A DNA stretch of 64,000 nucleotides from Flavobacteriales bacterium UBA6770 (GCA_905181875.1 CAJIZH010000006.1:124001-188000); one strand, 5' to 3'. Numbered from the stretch's first letter, positions 52,889-62,287 are shown. A program made the numbers and translations. Notes: a model not told the origin generated them from the sequence alone.

Positions 52889-53479
52889 ATGAATTTAGAA
52901 ACTACGATAGCATCGCTTAAAGCACATAGCATAAGCGATAAACGGAAATTAGCATTGCAGCCGCTAATTGATTACATAAGCGCTAAAAAAGAAGCAGAGG
53001 AGCTTATTCGATTGAATTTTATCTGCACCCACAATTCACGGAGAAGTCAGCTTGCGCAAGTATGGTCCTTTATACTTTCCAATCATTTTGATTTGAATGT
53101 AGAATCCTATTCTGGTGGAGTGGAAGTAACCGCATTTTTTCCTGCGGCGATTGAGGCATTAAAAGCTTCGGGTATTGAAATTAACAGGGCGGGAGGGGTA
53201 TTTCCGAAATACAAAGTGCGCTATAATTACAATGAAATCAACTGCTTTTCAAAGTTGTACAATAATGCTTTAAACCCAACAGAGGGGTTTGCCGCAGTTA
53301 TGACTTGCTCAGATGCTGATAGGAATTGTCCTTTGGTATCAGGTGCTGAAAAACGGATTCCAATGACTTTTGAAGATCCAAAGGCCTTTGACGATTCACC
53401 TAAAAAACAAGAAAAGTACAAAGAGCGTTCTTTGCAAATTGCTGGAGAATTGTATTTCGTTTTTAACTCCATTACTTAA
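52889..53479 (+). CDS. arsC: Arsenate reductase-like protein, LMW tyrosine phosphatase fold
   Basis: A 196-residue protein of the low-molecular-weight phosphatase/thioredoxin-type arsenate reductase group, which reduces arsenate to arsenite. The P-loop-like CTHNSRRSQLAQVWS (about 46-60) contains the nucleophilic Cys; a second region has MTCSDADRNCPLV (about 138) with cysteines that may take part in the relay. The track start (52841) lies inside the DUF6428 gene; the ATG at 52889 (MNLETTIASLKAH) is used. It is followed 2 nt later by the transporter gene. Confidence 0.85.
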   Translation: MNLETTIASLKAHSISDKRKLALQPLIDYISAKKEAEELIRLNFICTHNSRRSQLAQVWSFILSNHFDLNVESYSGGVEVTAFFPAAIEALKASGIEINRAGGVFPKYKVRYNYNEINCFSKLYNNALNPTEGFAAVMTCSDADRNCPLVSGAEKRIPMTFEDPKAFDDSPKKQEKYKERSLQIAGELYFVFNSIT

Positions 53480-53481
53480 GC

Positions 53482-54501
53482 ATGAAAGGCATTGGTTTTT
53501 TCGAAAAGTATCTTACCGTTTGGGTCTTACTTTGTATTGTAGTTGGCATAGCAATAGGAGCGGTTGCGGGAGAAGGGATTCAAATCATTTCGTCTCTAGA
53601 AATTGCACATGTAAATATTCCTGTGGCAATTTTAGTTTGGTTAATGATATATCCAATGATGGTTCAAATTGATTTTGGATCGTTAAAAGAAGTCAGTAAA
53701 AATGTCAAGGGACTAGGGCTGACGCTTGTCGTTAATTGGCTAATTAAACCTTTTACAATGGCCTTTTTCGCCTGGCTGTTTTTCGATCAATTGTATTCAG
53801 CTTGGATTACTCCAGAACAAGCCAATGAATATATTGCTGGTGCTATTTTACTGGGTGCAGCGCCCTGCACGGCAATGGTTTTTGTCTGGTCCTATTTGTC
53901 AAAAGGTGATGCGAACTATACGCTTGTTCAGGTATCGGTTAACGATTTGGTATTATTGATACTCTTTGTGCCGATTGTTCAATTTTTATTGGGAATAACC
54001 GATTTTATAATTCCATATGATGTTCTAGTAACCTCAGTGGTGATATATGTAGTTATTCCTTTACTGGCAGGTTATGTAACGAACAAATGTGTAATAAAAG
54101 TAAAGGGTGAGGAGTGGTTTAAAAATGATTTTCTACCCAAATTGAAGCCATTTTCTATCATCGCTTTATTATCGACGTTGGTATTACTATTTGCCTTTCA
54201 AGGAAAACAAATTATTGACCAACCAGAAAACATTCTTTTGATTGCAATCCCTTTAACTATTCAGACTTACTTCATTTTCTTTTTATCTTGGTTTGCGGGG
54301 AAATACATCAAGCTCCAATACAACATCTGCGCACCGTCTTCAATGATAGGTGCTAGCAATTTCTTTGAATTGGCAGTTGCAGTTGCCATTGCGCTGTTTG
54401 GATTAAATTCTGGTGCAGCTTTAACCACGGTGGTTGGGGTGTTAATAGAGGTTCCTATTATGCTTTCTCTAGTTGCAATAGCAAAACGATGGAAGTATTG
54501 A
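53482..54501 (+). CDS. arsB: ACR3-family arsenite efflux transporter
   Basis: A 339-residue membrane protein with about ten helices. The ACR3 signature is present: GAILLGAAPCTAMVFVWSYLSKGDANYT (about 131-158), with the conserved Cys, and GASNFFELAVAVAIALFGL (about 290-308). It pumps arsenite out of the cell in exchange for protons. It is the fourth gene of the ars unit, 2 nt after arsC. The symbol is by function; the protein is of the Acr3, not ArsB, type. Confidence 0.95.
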   Translation: MKGIGFFEKYLTVWVLLCIVVGIAIGAVAGEGIQIISSLEIAHVNIPVAILVWLMIYPMMVQIDFGSLKEVSKNVKGLGLTLVVNWLIKPFTMAFFAWLFFDQLYSAWITPEQANEYIAGAILLGAAPCTAMVFVWSYLSKGDANYTLVQVSVNDLVLLILFVPIVQFLLGITDFIIPYDVLVTSVVIYVVIPLLAGYVTNKCVIKVKGEEWFKNDFLPKLKPFSIIALLSTLVLLFAFQGKQIIDQPENILLIAIPLTIQTYFIFFLSWFAGKYIKLQYNICAPSSMIGASNFFELAVAVAIALFGLNSGAALTTVVGVLIEVPIMLSLVAIAKRWKY

Positions 54502-54605
54502 AGGCAAACTGTGCAAGATTCATTGCATTTTAGGCTTCTTTAGAACTAACGATGACAATGGAGGGGTATTTGTAGATACTTTTGAAATTCTCAAAGCACA
54601 AAACC

Positions 54606-55163
54606 ATGAATAAAAAAATACTTTTCGGATCAATCCTAGTCCTATTTTTAATTGGAACGGCATTCGTTTCCATTGATAAAGCTTCAACCGAGAATACAGA
54701 AAATACAGTTTCTGCAGATAGTCCAGTTCCTGAAGGGGAATTGAAATGGTATGTAGACTTAAACGAAGCACAGGCTGTAGCTAAAAAAACAAACAAACCC
54801 ATCTTCGCATTTTTTACAGGAAGTGATTGGTGTGGATGGTGCAAAAGATTGCAAGCTACAGTGTTTCTTAAGCCTTCTTTTAAGGAATGGGCAAATGCCA
54901 ATGTAGTTTTGTTAGAGTTAGATTTTCCACGTAGAAAACAATTGCCACCGAAGATTGCCGAGCAAAACAATCAGCTTAAAGGCTTTTTTCAACCTAGAGG
55001 ATATCCTACAATTTGGATGTTTGATATGAAGTTGAATGCTGAAGGTACTCAATACGAAATTCAAGCATTAGGTAACCTAGGATATCCAAGTGGTTCTCAA
55101 CCCGGTCAAGAGGACAAGAAGTTTATCGCCAATGCTGATCAGATTTTAGCAAAAAGACAATAA
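54606..55163 (+). CDS. Thioredoxin-family exported protein
   Basis: A 185-residue thioredoxin-like protein with an N-terminal signal or anchor (LFGSILVLFLIGTAFVS) and the active site SDWCGWCKRLQATVF (CGWC, about 79-82) in a fold like DsbD gamma or DUF255 proteins. It is predicted to be periplasmic. The ATG at 54606 (MNKKILFGS) is preferred over the TTG at 54582. It lies 104 nt after the transporter and may be co-transcribed with the ars genes; a hairpin terminator follows. Confidence 0.88.
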   Translation: MNKKILFGSILVLFLIGTAFVSIDKASTENTENTVSADSPVPEGELKWYVDLNEAQAVAKKTNKPIFAFFTGSDWCGWCKRLQATVFLKPSFKEWANANVVLLELDFPRRKQLPPKIAEQNNQLKGFFQPRGYPTIWMFDMKLNAEGTQYEIQALGNLGYPSGSQPGQEDKKFIANADQILAKRQ

Positions 55164-55185
55164 AAGAATTCAATTAAAATTTAAA

Positions 55186-55218
55186 AAGCCTCAAGAAGAA
55201 TTACTTCTTGGGGCTTTT
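55186..55218 (+). terminator. Intrinsic terminator after the thioredoxin gene
   Basis: AAGCCTCAAGAAG - AATTA - CTTCTTGGGGCTTTTTTTT: a 13-bp stem with one T-G pair, then eight T. Confidence 0.88.
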
Positions 55219-55240
55219 TTTTGATATTGAATAGGAGCTT

Positions 55241-55590
55241 AAATGGCGAGGTTCAATAGAAATTTGTCAACCGACTTATTCCACTCTTCAAGTGCTTTTG
55301 AGCGGCTTTCATTGAAAGCATCATTAGCTAATTATAATCAGCAACTGCTTGGTTAAAATCGTTTATTGCATCGATTTCAGCCTCAAGAAATAAAAACCCA
55401 GAAGTATCAAGTTGACTAATGGTAGTTTTTAGTGCAAATGGTAAAATTTAAATGAGGTGATAGGATCATTTTCATTGAGGATAGCTATCCGCTTCACGAT
55501 AACAACATTAAAAGAAAAAGGACTTCTGGATAATCTATCTTCAAAAAGAATACTAAGGAGCAGTCAATATCTTTTTAAGTGTAATGAGAT
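55241..55590 (-). pseudogene. Frameshifted small gene remnant
   Basis: On the minus strand a protein-like series can be read only by changing frame: LSRSPFSFNVVIVKRIAILNENDPITSF, then LPFALKTTISQLDTSGFLFL..IDAINDFNQAVADYN, then ANDAFNESRSKALEEWNKSVDKFLLNLAI and TAA. At least two frame changes are needed, which suggests a decayed gene; the family is not recognised. It lies between the thioredoxin terminator and the Spy-like gene. Confidence 0.5.
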
Positions 55591-55627
55591 TCCTGTTTTT
55601 CAATTAATAAAACAGTTATTCTTCCAT

Positions 55628-56098
55628 TTAATCTCTTGGCTTGTTTGGGCCTGGAGCTAAAAACAACCTTCCTAAATCTATCGTAAGAGTATTAAAAGCG
55701 TCTAATTGGACGGTCTTACATATCTCTTTTATTTCAAGAAAATGAGCAAAGTGGATGCTATCTATTTCAGATTTCAACTTTCCAAGATCAGCTAGATACC
55801 GAGTTTTTAATGAGTCATTTGGAGCTACGAGTAATGAAAATAGTTGTCCTTTTTTTTTCAATATTTTTTTATCTTTCTTTCTAATATTTTGGCGGTGATT
55901 GGTTATCGTTAATTCGTATTGTTTTTGTTGAGTATCATCAAAATCTAAAGCGTATATAATTACTTCTTTAGGGGTTTCCTGCTTTTTATGGTGACGCTGG
56001 CCATTCCTGTTTGACGAAGACGCAATCTTATATGCCAATAATCCATTTGAAATGACTAATACACCTATGATAACTATTAACCAGCTAGTTTTAATCAT
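55628..56098 (-). CDS. Spy/CpxP-like periplasmic metal sensor
   Basis: 156 residues: an N-terminal membrane anchor (about 5-22, WLIVIIGVLVISNGLLAY) then an all-helical, Lys/Glu-rich domain with the LTITNHRQNIRKKDKKILKKKGQLF pattern of Spy/CpxP and CnrX-type heavy-metal sensors. In such systems the periplasmic domain binds a metal or misfolded protein and signals to an anti-sigma factor. It lies directly downstream of the anti-sigma gene, with an 8-nt overlap, and downstream of an ECF sigma gene. Metal identity unknown. Confidence 0.75.
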   Translation of the reverse strand: MIKTSWLIVIIGVLVISNGLLAYKIASSSNRNGQRHHKKQETPKEVIIYALDFDDTQQKQYELTITNHRQNIRKKDKKILKKKGQLFSLLVAPNDSLKTRYLADLGKLKSEIDSIHFAHFLEIKEICKTVQLDAFNTLTIDLGRLFLAPGPNKPRD

Positions 56099-56381
56099 AA
56101 TACAATTGATTTGATTCTTCCAAGCCTATTGAATTGGAAATAATTGAAATAGCGTCGTTATTTTCGACTTTTAAATCGTTGCTTTCAACATTAGAAATTA
56201 ACCAAATATTCAAAGCAATTATAATACAAGAGGAAGCAATACTTATCCCCGTATATGATCTAGAAGTAGGAGCATATTCTGTTGCAATTTTTGCTTCAAT
56301 TCTAGTGAATAAAAATGGAGGCGCATCTACCTTCGCAATCCGATTTAAATTTTCTTCAATATTAATTTCTCTTTGTATCAT
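56091..56381 (-). CDS. Small membrane anti-sigma-like protein
   Basis: A 96-residue protein: a cytoplasmic N-terminal part (about 1-40) with the PPFLFTRIEAKI segment seen in the linker of anti-sigma-like membrane proteins, one membrane helix (about 45-63, GISIASSCIIIALNIWLI) and a short periplasmic tail. It overlaps the Spy-like gene by 8 nt and lies 39 nt after the ECF sigma gene. Position and size fit a CnrY-like anti-sigma factor; the family match itself is not established. Confidence 0.65.
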   Translation of the reverse strand: MIQREINIEENLNRIAKVDAPPFLFTRIEAKIATEYAPTSRSYTGISIASSCIIIALNIWLISNVESNDLKVENNDAISIISNSIGLEESNQLYYD

Positions 56382-56420
56382 TAATTGTTCATTTGACGCT
56401 GTTAATTATTAATTCCCTCG

Positions 56421-56936
56421 CTAGTTTCCAAGTTTTTCTTTCAAACTACTTCTAGCTCTAGATAATAATGACTCTATTGCTTTTTCACTAATCTCCATAA
56501 TTACAGATATTTCTTTTTGACTTAATCCCTCAATACTCTTTAGTATGAGCGCTGTCTGCTGTTTTTGAGGAAGTTGAGCAATCTTATTCATGATGTTTTG
56601 AGTCGCTTCTTTTTGTTCCAGTTCAATTCCGGGGTGATTAAACTCCACAGTACCTTTAAAATGCGAATCAGGTAAGATTTCAATCAAAAAACCAAATCGT
56701 TTAAACCGTTTTCTTGCTTTTATTACATCCAGACAATGGTTAATCGTAATTCGATAGATCCATGTCTTTAAGCTAGAGGAATGGTTGAAATTTTCATAGC
56801 GTTGATGAACCTTTATAAACACATCTTGTGTTGTTTCTTCAGCATCCTGGGTATTGTGTAAATAGTTCAATGCTAAATTATAGACCATTGAATTGTGCTC
56901 GTTATAAATACCCTGAAGCCAAATTGAACTGCTCAA
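56421..56936 (-). CDS. ECF RNA polymerase sigma factor
   Basis: A 171-residue sigma-70 family protein. Region 2 is in WLQGIYNEHNSMVYNLALNYLHNTQDAEETTQDVFIKV (about 6-42) with FNHSSSLKTWIYRITINHCLDV, and region 4 is in LPQKQQTALILKSIEGLSQKEISVIMEISEKAIESLLSRAR (about 125-165). Start is a TTG at 56934-56936 directly after an in-frame stop; an ATG exists only at codon 16 and would cut region 2. It is followed by the anti-sigma-like gene and Spy-like gene, so the trio forms one signalling unit. Confidence 0.9.
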   Translation of the reverse strand: MSSSIWLQGIYNEHNSMVYNLALNYLHNTQDAEETTQDVFIKVHQRYENFNHSSSLKTWIYRITINHCLDVIKARKRFKRFGFLIEILPDSHFKGTVEFNHPGIELEQKEATQNIMNKIAQLPQKQQTALILKSIEGLSQKEISVIMEISEKAIESLLSRARSSLKEKLGN

Positions 56937-56966
56937 CTAGACAAAATTTTTGATATATCGAATGAG

Positions 56967-58196
56967 CTAGTCATTAAAAATTCTAATGGTTTTAATACTA
57001 TTTAAATTCCTTATCTTTAAAATATACGTGCCAACGGGCAGCAGAGACCTGTCGATACTAACATTACTTCCGATAGGTTTTATTGAAATCATGCTTTTTC
57101 CTGAAATTTCCAGTACTTGAATTTGCTGAGCAATATTAGGGGATACCACTTCCCAATATTTATTGGTTGTTTTTACCAAATAGTTCGAGGTATCGGAATT
57201 ATAAGAAACGCTCATTGTATCCACAATATTTGTATCAACGACAGTTGTATCTGAAATAGTTTTTAATCGATAAAAAGATTGAGTTGCTACCACCACATTA
57301 TTTCTGCTGAGCTCAACAGACCATTCACCAAACGGCCCATCGGTTGGGTTTTTAATATACGACCAATAATAATAGTACCACCAGTTTTGTTGGATTGTAA
57401 GATCGAATTTAAACCATAAAGTACCAGTAGGAGTGTACCAATCTAACACTAACGAGTCGTCTGTCCGTAAACCATATTGAAGGTTCCAAAAAGTAATGTT
57501 ACTATCAGTATCTCTAATTGTATCTAATGTTGAAAGCCCTTCTTGCAGGGTGTCTAAGTTTGGGACAAAATTCAATATGCCCGATTCCCAAACATTAAAA
57601 GTTGAATCAAACGCTATCGGGTTTTTCCAATAGGTGGAGTTATTTCCACAAGGTCCTTTAAAAGGATCAATATAATAGAGCGAATCGTACCAAAGCTCAA
57701 AATGTAAATGAGGATCCGAACTGTTGCCACTGCTACCTATTTGACCAATTACTTGTCCTGGAAGAACAGTGTCGCCGACGGATACTTTTATCGAATTCGT
57801 TTTCAAATGCCCGTAATAGGTTTGCAGTTTTCCTGAGTGCGTAATTCCAATATAGTTTCCTAAATGTTTCGAAGTGTCTGAGGTTTTTTCTCGATCAAAT
57901 TCACCATCCTTTGTAAAGATGACGACACCTGTATCAACAGCTAAAACGTTGATTCCAATGTCCATAGCAAAGAAATTTTTAACTACAAAATCAGTTCCTT
58001 GATGTCCATTATAAGATTTATCAAGGCAATGATTATCTCCGACAGATGCGCCAGATCCCCAGTCAACGTAATTTACAATTATGTATTCCTTCCCATAACT
58101 ACCCTCAATCGGATTTACAAACCGAGACTGAGAAAATCCGGCGAGGGTAAAAAGCACCAGTTGAATTATTAATGACGTATGACGGAGAAAAATCAA
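56967..58196 (-). CDS. M23-family metallopeptidase with T9SS type A domain
   Basis: 409 residues: a signal peptide (LIIQLVLFTLAGFSQ), a LytM/M23 endopeptidase domain and a type A sorting domain at the C-terminus. The zinc ligands are His in GHQGTDFVV (H-x3-D, about 64-72) and the HLHFELW motif (about 167-173), with HLKTNSIKVSVGDTVLPGQVIGQIGSSGN between. This supports cell-wall (glycyl-glycine or D-Ala linkage) hydrolysis outside the cell. The sorting domain starts near VVSPNIAQQIQVLEISG and ends SIKTIRIFND. It stands alone after the ECF unit. Confidence 0.88.
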   Translation of the reverse strand: MIFLRHTSLIIQLVLFTLAGFSQSRFVNPIEGSYGKEYIIVNYVDWGSGASVGDNHCLDKSYNGHQGTDFVVKNFFAMDIGINVLAVDTGVVIFTKDGEFDREKTSDTSKHLGNYIGITHSGKLQTYYGHLKTNSIKVSVGDTVLPGQVIGQIGSSGNSSDPHLHFELWYDSLYYIDPFKGPCGNNSTYWKNPIAFDSTFNVWESGILNFVPNLDTLQEGLSTLDTIRDTDSNITFWNLQYGLRTDDSLVLDWYTPTGTLWFKFDLTIQQNWWYYYYWSYIKNPTDGPFGEWSVELSRNNVVVATQSFYRLKTISDTTVVDTNIVDTMSVSYNSDTSNYLVKTTNKYWEVVSPNIAQQIQVLEISGKSMISIKPIGSNVSIDRSLLPVGTYILKIRNLNSIKTIRIFND

Positions 58197-58348
58197 ATTG
58201 AAAATTTAAGTGGTTAAATCATTTAATCGAATAAATAAAAAAGTCTCAAAATTTCTTACTAGATGAAATAATTTTTATTCTTTTTAATGTTTGAAACGTA
58301 TAAGCCCTATCATCACTATTAAGTCCTCAAGAGATTTTATACATTTAG

Positions 58349-58834
58349 TTATTTATGTAATTCCTCATGCTCATCATGGGAGTGTAATAGAACATGCGCT
58401 TGACTTACATGTTTATCAGATCCATTAATTACAACCATGTAATGGCCTACCTCTAGGTGTTTTTTCAATTTTACAACTTGGTCTTGCTTAAACCCAACGG
58501 AAATTAGAAAAGAAGCAATACTTCCGCCAAACGCTCCAACTGTAAGTCCACCAAGCAGACCAACAAACTTACCTGCAAGAAAAACAAACCCTAATCCCGG
58601 AACTGCAATCATACCCGCACCTGCAAGTACACCTAATACACCACCTGCAACCATTCCTAGTGGCACTGGAGACTTTTTTAATGATTTCACTGAGTTGACG
58701 TGAACGTGATCTTCAATTGTAGTGCCGGTTCCCACAAGTGATATTTCCTTTTCGTCAATACCATGCAAAACCAAATGCGTAACTGCTTTTACAGCTACTT
58801 CGAAATCCTTTAATATTCCAACAGTTGCATTCAT
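58349..58834 (-). CDS. Glycine-zipper general stress protein (YflT/DUF3341-like)
   Basis: 161 residues. An N-terminal alpha/beta region with TVGILKDFEVAVKAVTHLVLHGIDEKEISLVG is followed by a Gly/Ala-rich membrane-like zipper (PLGMVAGGVLGVLAGAGMIAVPGLGF, about 58-83) and a C-terminal region rich in His (HLEVGHYMVVINGSDKHVSQAHVLLHSHDEHEE). General stress proteins of this type are soluble or membrane-associated. Function is not settled. The His-rich tail could bind metal. Confidence 0.7.
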   Translation of the reverse strand: MNATVGILKDFEVAVKAVTHLVLHGIDEKEISLVGTGTTIEDHVHVNSVKSLKKSPVPLGMVAGGVLGVLAGAGMIAVPGLGFVFLAGKFVGLLGGLTVGAFGGSIASFLISVGFKQDQVVKLKKHLEVGHYMVVINGSDKHVSQAHVLLHSHDEHEELHK

Positions 58835-58920
58835 GTTTAAAACTATTGTAGTTTTTGTTTCAAGTTCAATATTACTTATTTCTGAATTTAAAGTCTTTAT
58901 AAAAATACCAATTAATTTAG

Positions 58921-59962
58921 CTACAAAGCTTCAATAAAAATAGTGACTTCTTTAGTAAACGCTTCCCATTCATTATCCATAGGTGAGTGTCCGGATTTTT
59001 CGAAAATGACTATTTTCTTATTGGTAGAACTAATAGTTTTAAATGCATCATAGGCTAGGGCAGGAGGAACCACAAAATCATATTTCCCCCATAAAATAAG
59101 AGTTGGGATTGTTACTTTTTTTAATTCATTGGTTAGTGCAACTTCTTCTACTTCATTATGCAAGAGATTACTCATTTGTATTCCAGTAACAGTACTTGTC
59201 AATAAATTTGTCGGACCAAAGAGCAGTGAGTTTTTTATACCACCTTCTTCACCTGCTTGAATAAAATTGTCTTCTAAGAGCCAGCACTCTGCTTCACCGG
59301 CTTTTTTATTTATGTCGCCTCCATTTTCATTGGTTATGAAGTTGGTGTCAATAGCATTAGCCCATATCAGAATTCCTTCCCAGTTCGAAGTATTATTTCC
59401 TAACGTAATTTGTGTTTTTGCTTCGCTTTTAAATTTTTCAATTGCAGCCTTATTTAATCTTGGTATATCATGAGCGCCATCTGCTTCAATCCAACCGTCT
59501 AGATTGTATTGCAGGCCAGCAGTCACCACATATTTTGCGGTTAAAGTACCGCCCCAAGAGTGGCCTAGAGGCGATAACTCTAATTGCAGAACCATATTTC
59601 AATTTTATTGTGTTTACAACTGCATTCATATCGAATACCATATTATCGACAGTAACTTCAGACTTTTTATACGTGCCTTGACTCATTCCTTGTCCGCGCT
59701 GATCCCAATAGGCAACGCCATATTTTTTCTCAATTTCTTCAGAATATTTACCAGCTCTATATTCCAATCCGTTTCCACCTGGTCCTCCATGAACTACTAG
59801 TATTACTATACCAGAACCCACCCTTCCACGCAGATAAACCGGCATATCGGCTCCGTTACTTCGCACATATATTGTTTCTTCAATCTGCGTTAAATCAGTA
59901 GACTTTTTACAGCCAAAAAAAGTGAGGATTACGATTCCGATTATTAGGTATGATAGCCTCAT
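58921..59962 (-). pseudogene. Frameshifted alpha/beta hydrolase lipoprotein gene
   Basis: Two overlapping ORFs give the halves of one enzyme. The first (59962 to about 59570) has lipobox TFFGC and VILVVHGGPGGNGLEYRAG and YWDQRGQGMSQG. The second (to 58921) starts with PLGHSWGGTL and has WGKYDFVVPP and KSGHSPMDNEW, giving Ser, Asp and His of the catalytic triad in one line only after a shift. The span of 1042 nt is not a multiple of three. It could also be a sequencing error. The layout fits a proline iminopeptidase-like hydrolase. Confidence 0.8.
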
Positions 59963-60633
59963 TTTATTATGGTTTTAACGGTAGTATTTTTGAGTCCAAA
60001 ATTAGGTTGAAATCGCATTCCAAATTCTAAAATACCTTCAAGCAATACTCCAGCATTATAAGCTGTCAGTATGTTGGCGTTTATCTCTTGAGTATAATGT
60101 GATGGGCTTTTTCTTGAATAAATACGATCGGCCGCCACATCCTAAGGAAATACCGGTTGCAAAAGTAACCTCGAGGGATGTACCTTTCTTTAGTGTCCTG
60201 TTATATTTCCCGCTGCATCCGCTAGGTAGGTTTCTCCTTGGTTAAATCTTCTAGAATATCCTATTGACAGGGCTACTTCGGTGTACAATAATATCCGTCT
60301 GTTGTATCGCCTCCAGCCCAACTCTGTGTTCAATTGTAAAACGTCGCCATACGTTTTTGGATGAACATAGAACGTAAGATTAGGCTGAGCGTATAATCAG
60401 CTTTTGAGTGTACTTAGTTTTTCGCTTTTTTGACTTTGCTTTTTTCAATCTTTCAGCAAATTCCTGTCCAGAGCTATTTTAATTCCTGGTTGGAATACAT
60501 AGATTTCCATAATAGGACATGTCGAAAGTGGAGAATAATCATTAAAAAGCACAGATGGCGTGTTTGAACTATCTATCTGTCCATATAGGGTTAGCGAAGT
60601 ACAAAAGGAAATTAAGACAATAAAAAATCGCAT
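59959..60633 (-). pseudogene. Decayed outer-membrane protein gene
   Basis: A signal peptide start (MRFFIVLISFCTSLTLYGQ) at 60633 is followed by a stop after 62 codons. The frame must change several times to go on with NSSGQEFAERLKKAKSKKRK, NTELGWRRYNRRILLYTEVALS, TSLEVTFATGISLGCGGRSYL and EGILEFGMRFQPNFGLKN. The alternating strands look like an outer-membrane barrel. It ends with a TGA that overlaps the ATG of the broken hydrolase gene (ATGA), so both decayed together. Confidence 0.65.
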
Positions 60634-60980
60634 TAAGTGCAGTTAAATGAACTAATCTTAGCAGCAGTATACTGAACTACTGAACTAAATTTACAAAGAC
60701 GAATTTTGGCCAAAATTCAACACCAAAAATGCTTCTTTTTTGATTAATAATTAGTATTCAAAAACTGATCGAAACCATTTTTTTAAAGTTGCAAATTCTG
60801 CTAATTTGTCGCAATAACTTTAATCAATAGGGGAGGATGTATTTGTTAATCCCCTGAACTTAGTCATTTGATAACGATAACCGAGGTCTGAATTGTAAAT
60901 TCAGATTACAATAAAAATACAATTGAAGACAATAAAATATATTTAATCAAAGTTAATAGTTCCGAATTTAAACATTGAAT

Positions 60981-61394
60981 ATGAAGGTGATTATTTGTTT
61001 AGTATAAACCACTTTTTTTACTTTTTCAACTATAGCTCAGGACTCGATAAAAATCATTCCAAGATCGGATTTAATTAGAACATCTCTAAATTTTCAACCT
61101 ATCAAGACAACCTTAATGAAAATGGGAATTTGGAAACGGTATTTATTCAAGAGGAACCGTTCTCAGGTTTATAAAGTTACAAAACCATTTTATTCCAAAG
61201 GAGCCGTGCTCTCCGCAGGTTGGGTTGTTTCGATTAGTGAACGATTTGTTTTTAATTCAAATGTCTCCCAAACCTTCGAAGCAGTATTTCAAGTGGGGCC
61301 TTCTGATGTTGAACCAACTGATCGTTACCCGGGAAGAATAATTTTTTTTAATGCCCAATCAAGGATTGAGCTAGGTATACGCTATACATTGTAA
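60981..61394 (+). pseudogene. Outer-membrane protein gene with an in-frame stop
   Basis: From the ATG at 60981 the frame reads MKVIICLV, a TAA, then TTFFTFSTIAQDSIKII and continues in frame through 61116 (the track ORF) to RIELGIRYTL and TAA. This looks like a signal peptide (MKVIICLV-TTFFTFSTIAQ) broken by a stop codon, followed by a short barrel-like protein. About 136 codons remain; the family is not recognised. It overlaps the end of the broken subtilase gene on the other strand. Confidence 0.6.
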
Positions 61395-61979
61395 TTCTTG
61401 TTATATGGTTTTCTCTCTTGGGTACTGTAACGCCCATATCCATAAGGCGCAAGGTTTCCGCTAAAATCATTTTGATCCCAAAAGGCTAAGATTCGAGTAG
61501 TGCCAACGTCATTTTTAAAATCAGGGTGAGTAGGATCAATTCCAGAATCGATAATACCAACCAAAACAACTTTTCCTGTATACGCTTGTTGCAAGCTTCC
61601 ACCGTCAGAATGCAGCGAATCTAATGAGGCAAGTTGAATTGCGGTCGCGTCCATTACTTCAATAGGTGTATTGTTAATTTCAGCTTTAATCAGTCCTTTT
61701 ACTGAAACTAAATCCTCTAAAGTATTCTGCGGAATCCGAATGGCCATAATATCATCGTACTGATATTTGAGTACTCCAGCATGCCGGCCTAAAAAGGCTT
61801 TTATGTTTTTTGGATTTCCTTTTACATACCAAATGTATCTCCTTGGTAGAGCCTCGTTTTCCATAGTAAGTCGGAACGTTTTGTAATAAATTGTTTATTT
61901 GATAGGAAACGGTAGCGTTTTGAGCGTAAATACTAAATGGAATGAATAGGCTTGCAATAAGCAATATGTGTTTGAACAT
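61382..61979 (-). pseudogene. Frameshifted and truncated subtilase gene
   Basis: A signal peptide (MFKHILLIASLFIPFSIYAQ) begins at 61979; the frame changes near 61860 and continues with YIWYVKGNPKNIKAFLGRH and VVLVGIIDSGIDPTHPDFKN, the catalytic Asp motif of S8 subtilases, and ILAFWDQNDFSG. The gene then ends at codon 160 of the second frame; the His and Ser motifs are missing. The total span is 598 nt. It is a 5' fragment of a secreted subtilisin-like protease. Confidence 0.8.
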
Positions 61980-62287
61980 GAACTTAAAATTCTAGTTTTA
62001 ATCTTACATTTTATCTGTAAAAATTGTAAAAGCTAAAATAGGGGATATCAGCGTAAAGTATAGTAGGTTTTTGTGTGGTTTTTTGATACTTCAACGTTCT
62101 GAAGTATGGAAGGAAATAAAGTTTAATTCAATAAAATCAACGTTATTCCACAAGTACAATTGAATGCAATTCAGTTGCATCGGTTGAATAAAATAGTTGT
62201 TCAGTATCTTAAAAATTATAATTCGGTTATGCTGAACTAATTTAAGCATGACTCACTATTACATACGAGCAATAATTATAACTATTT

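Noticed and set aside
54530-54970. 146-codon ORF antisense to the thioredoxin gene
   Set aside because: Shadow of the exported thioredoxin gene on the other strand.
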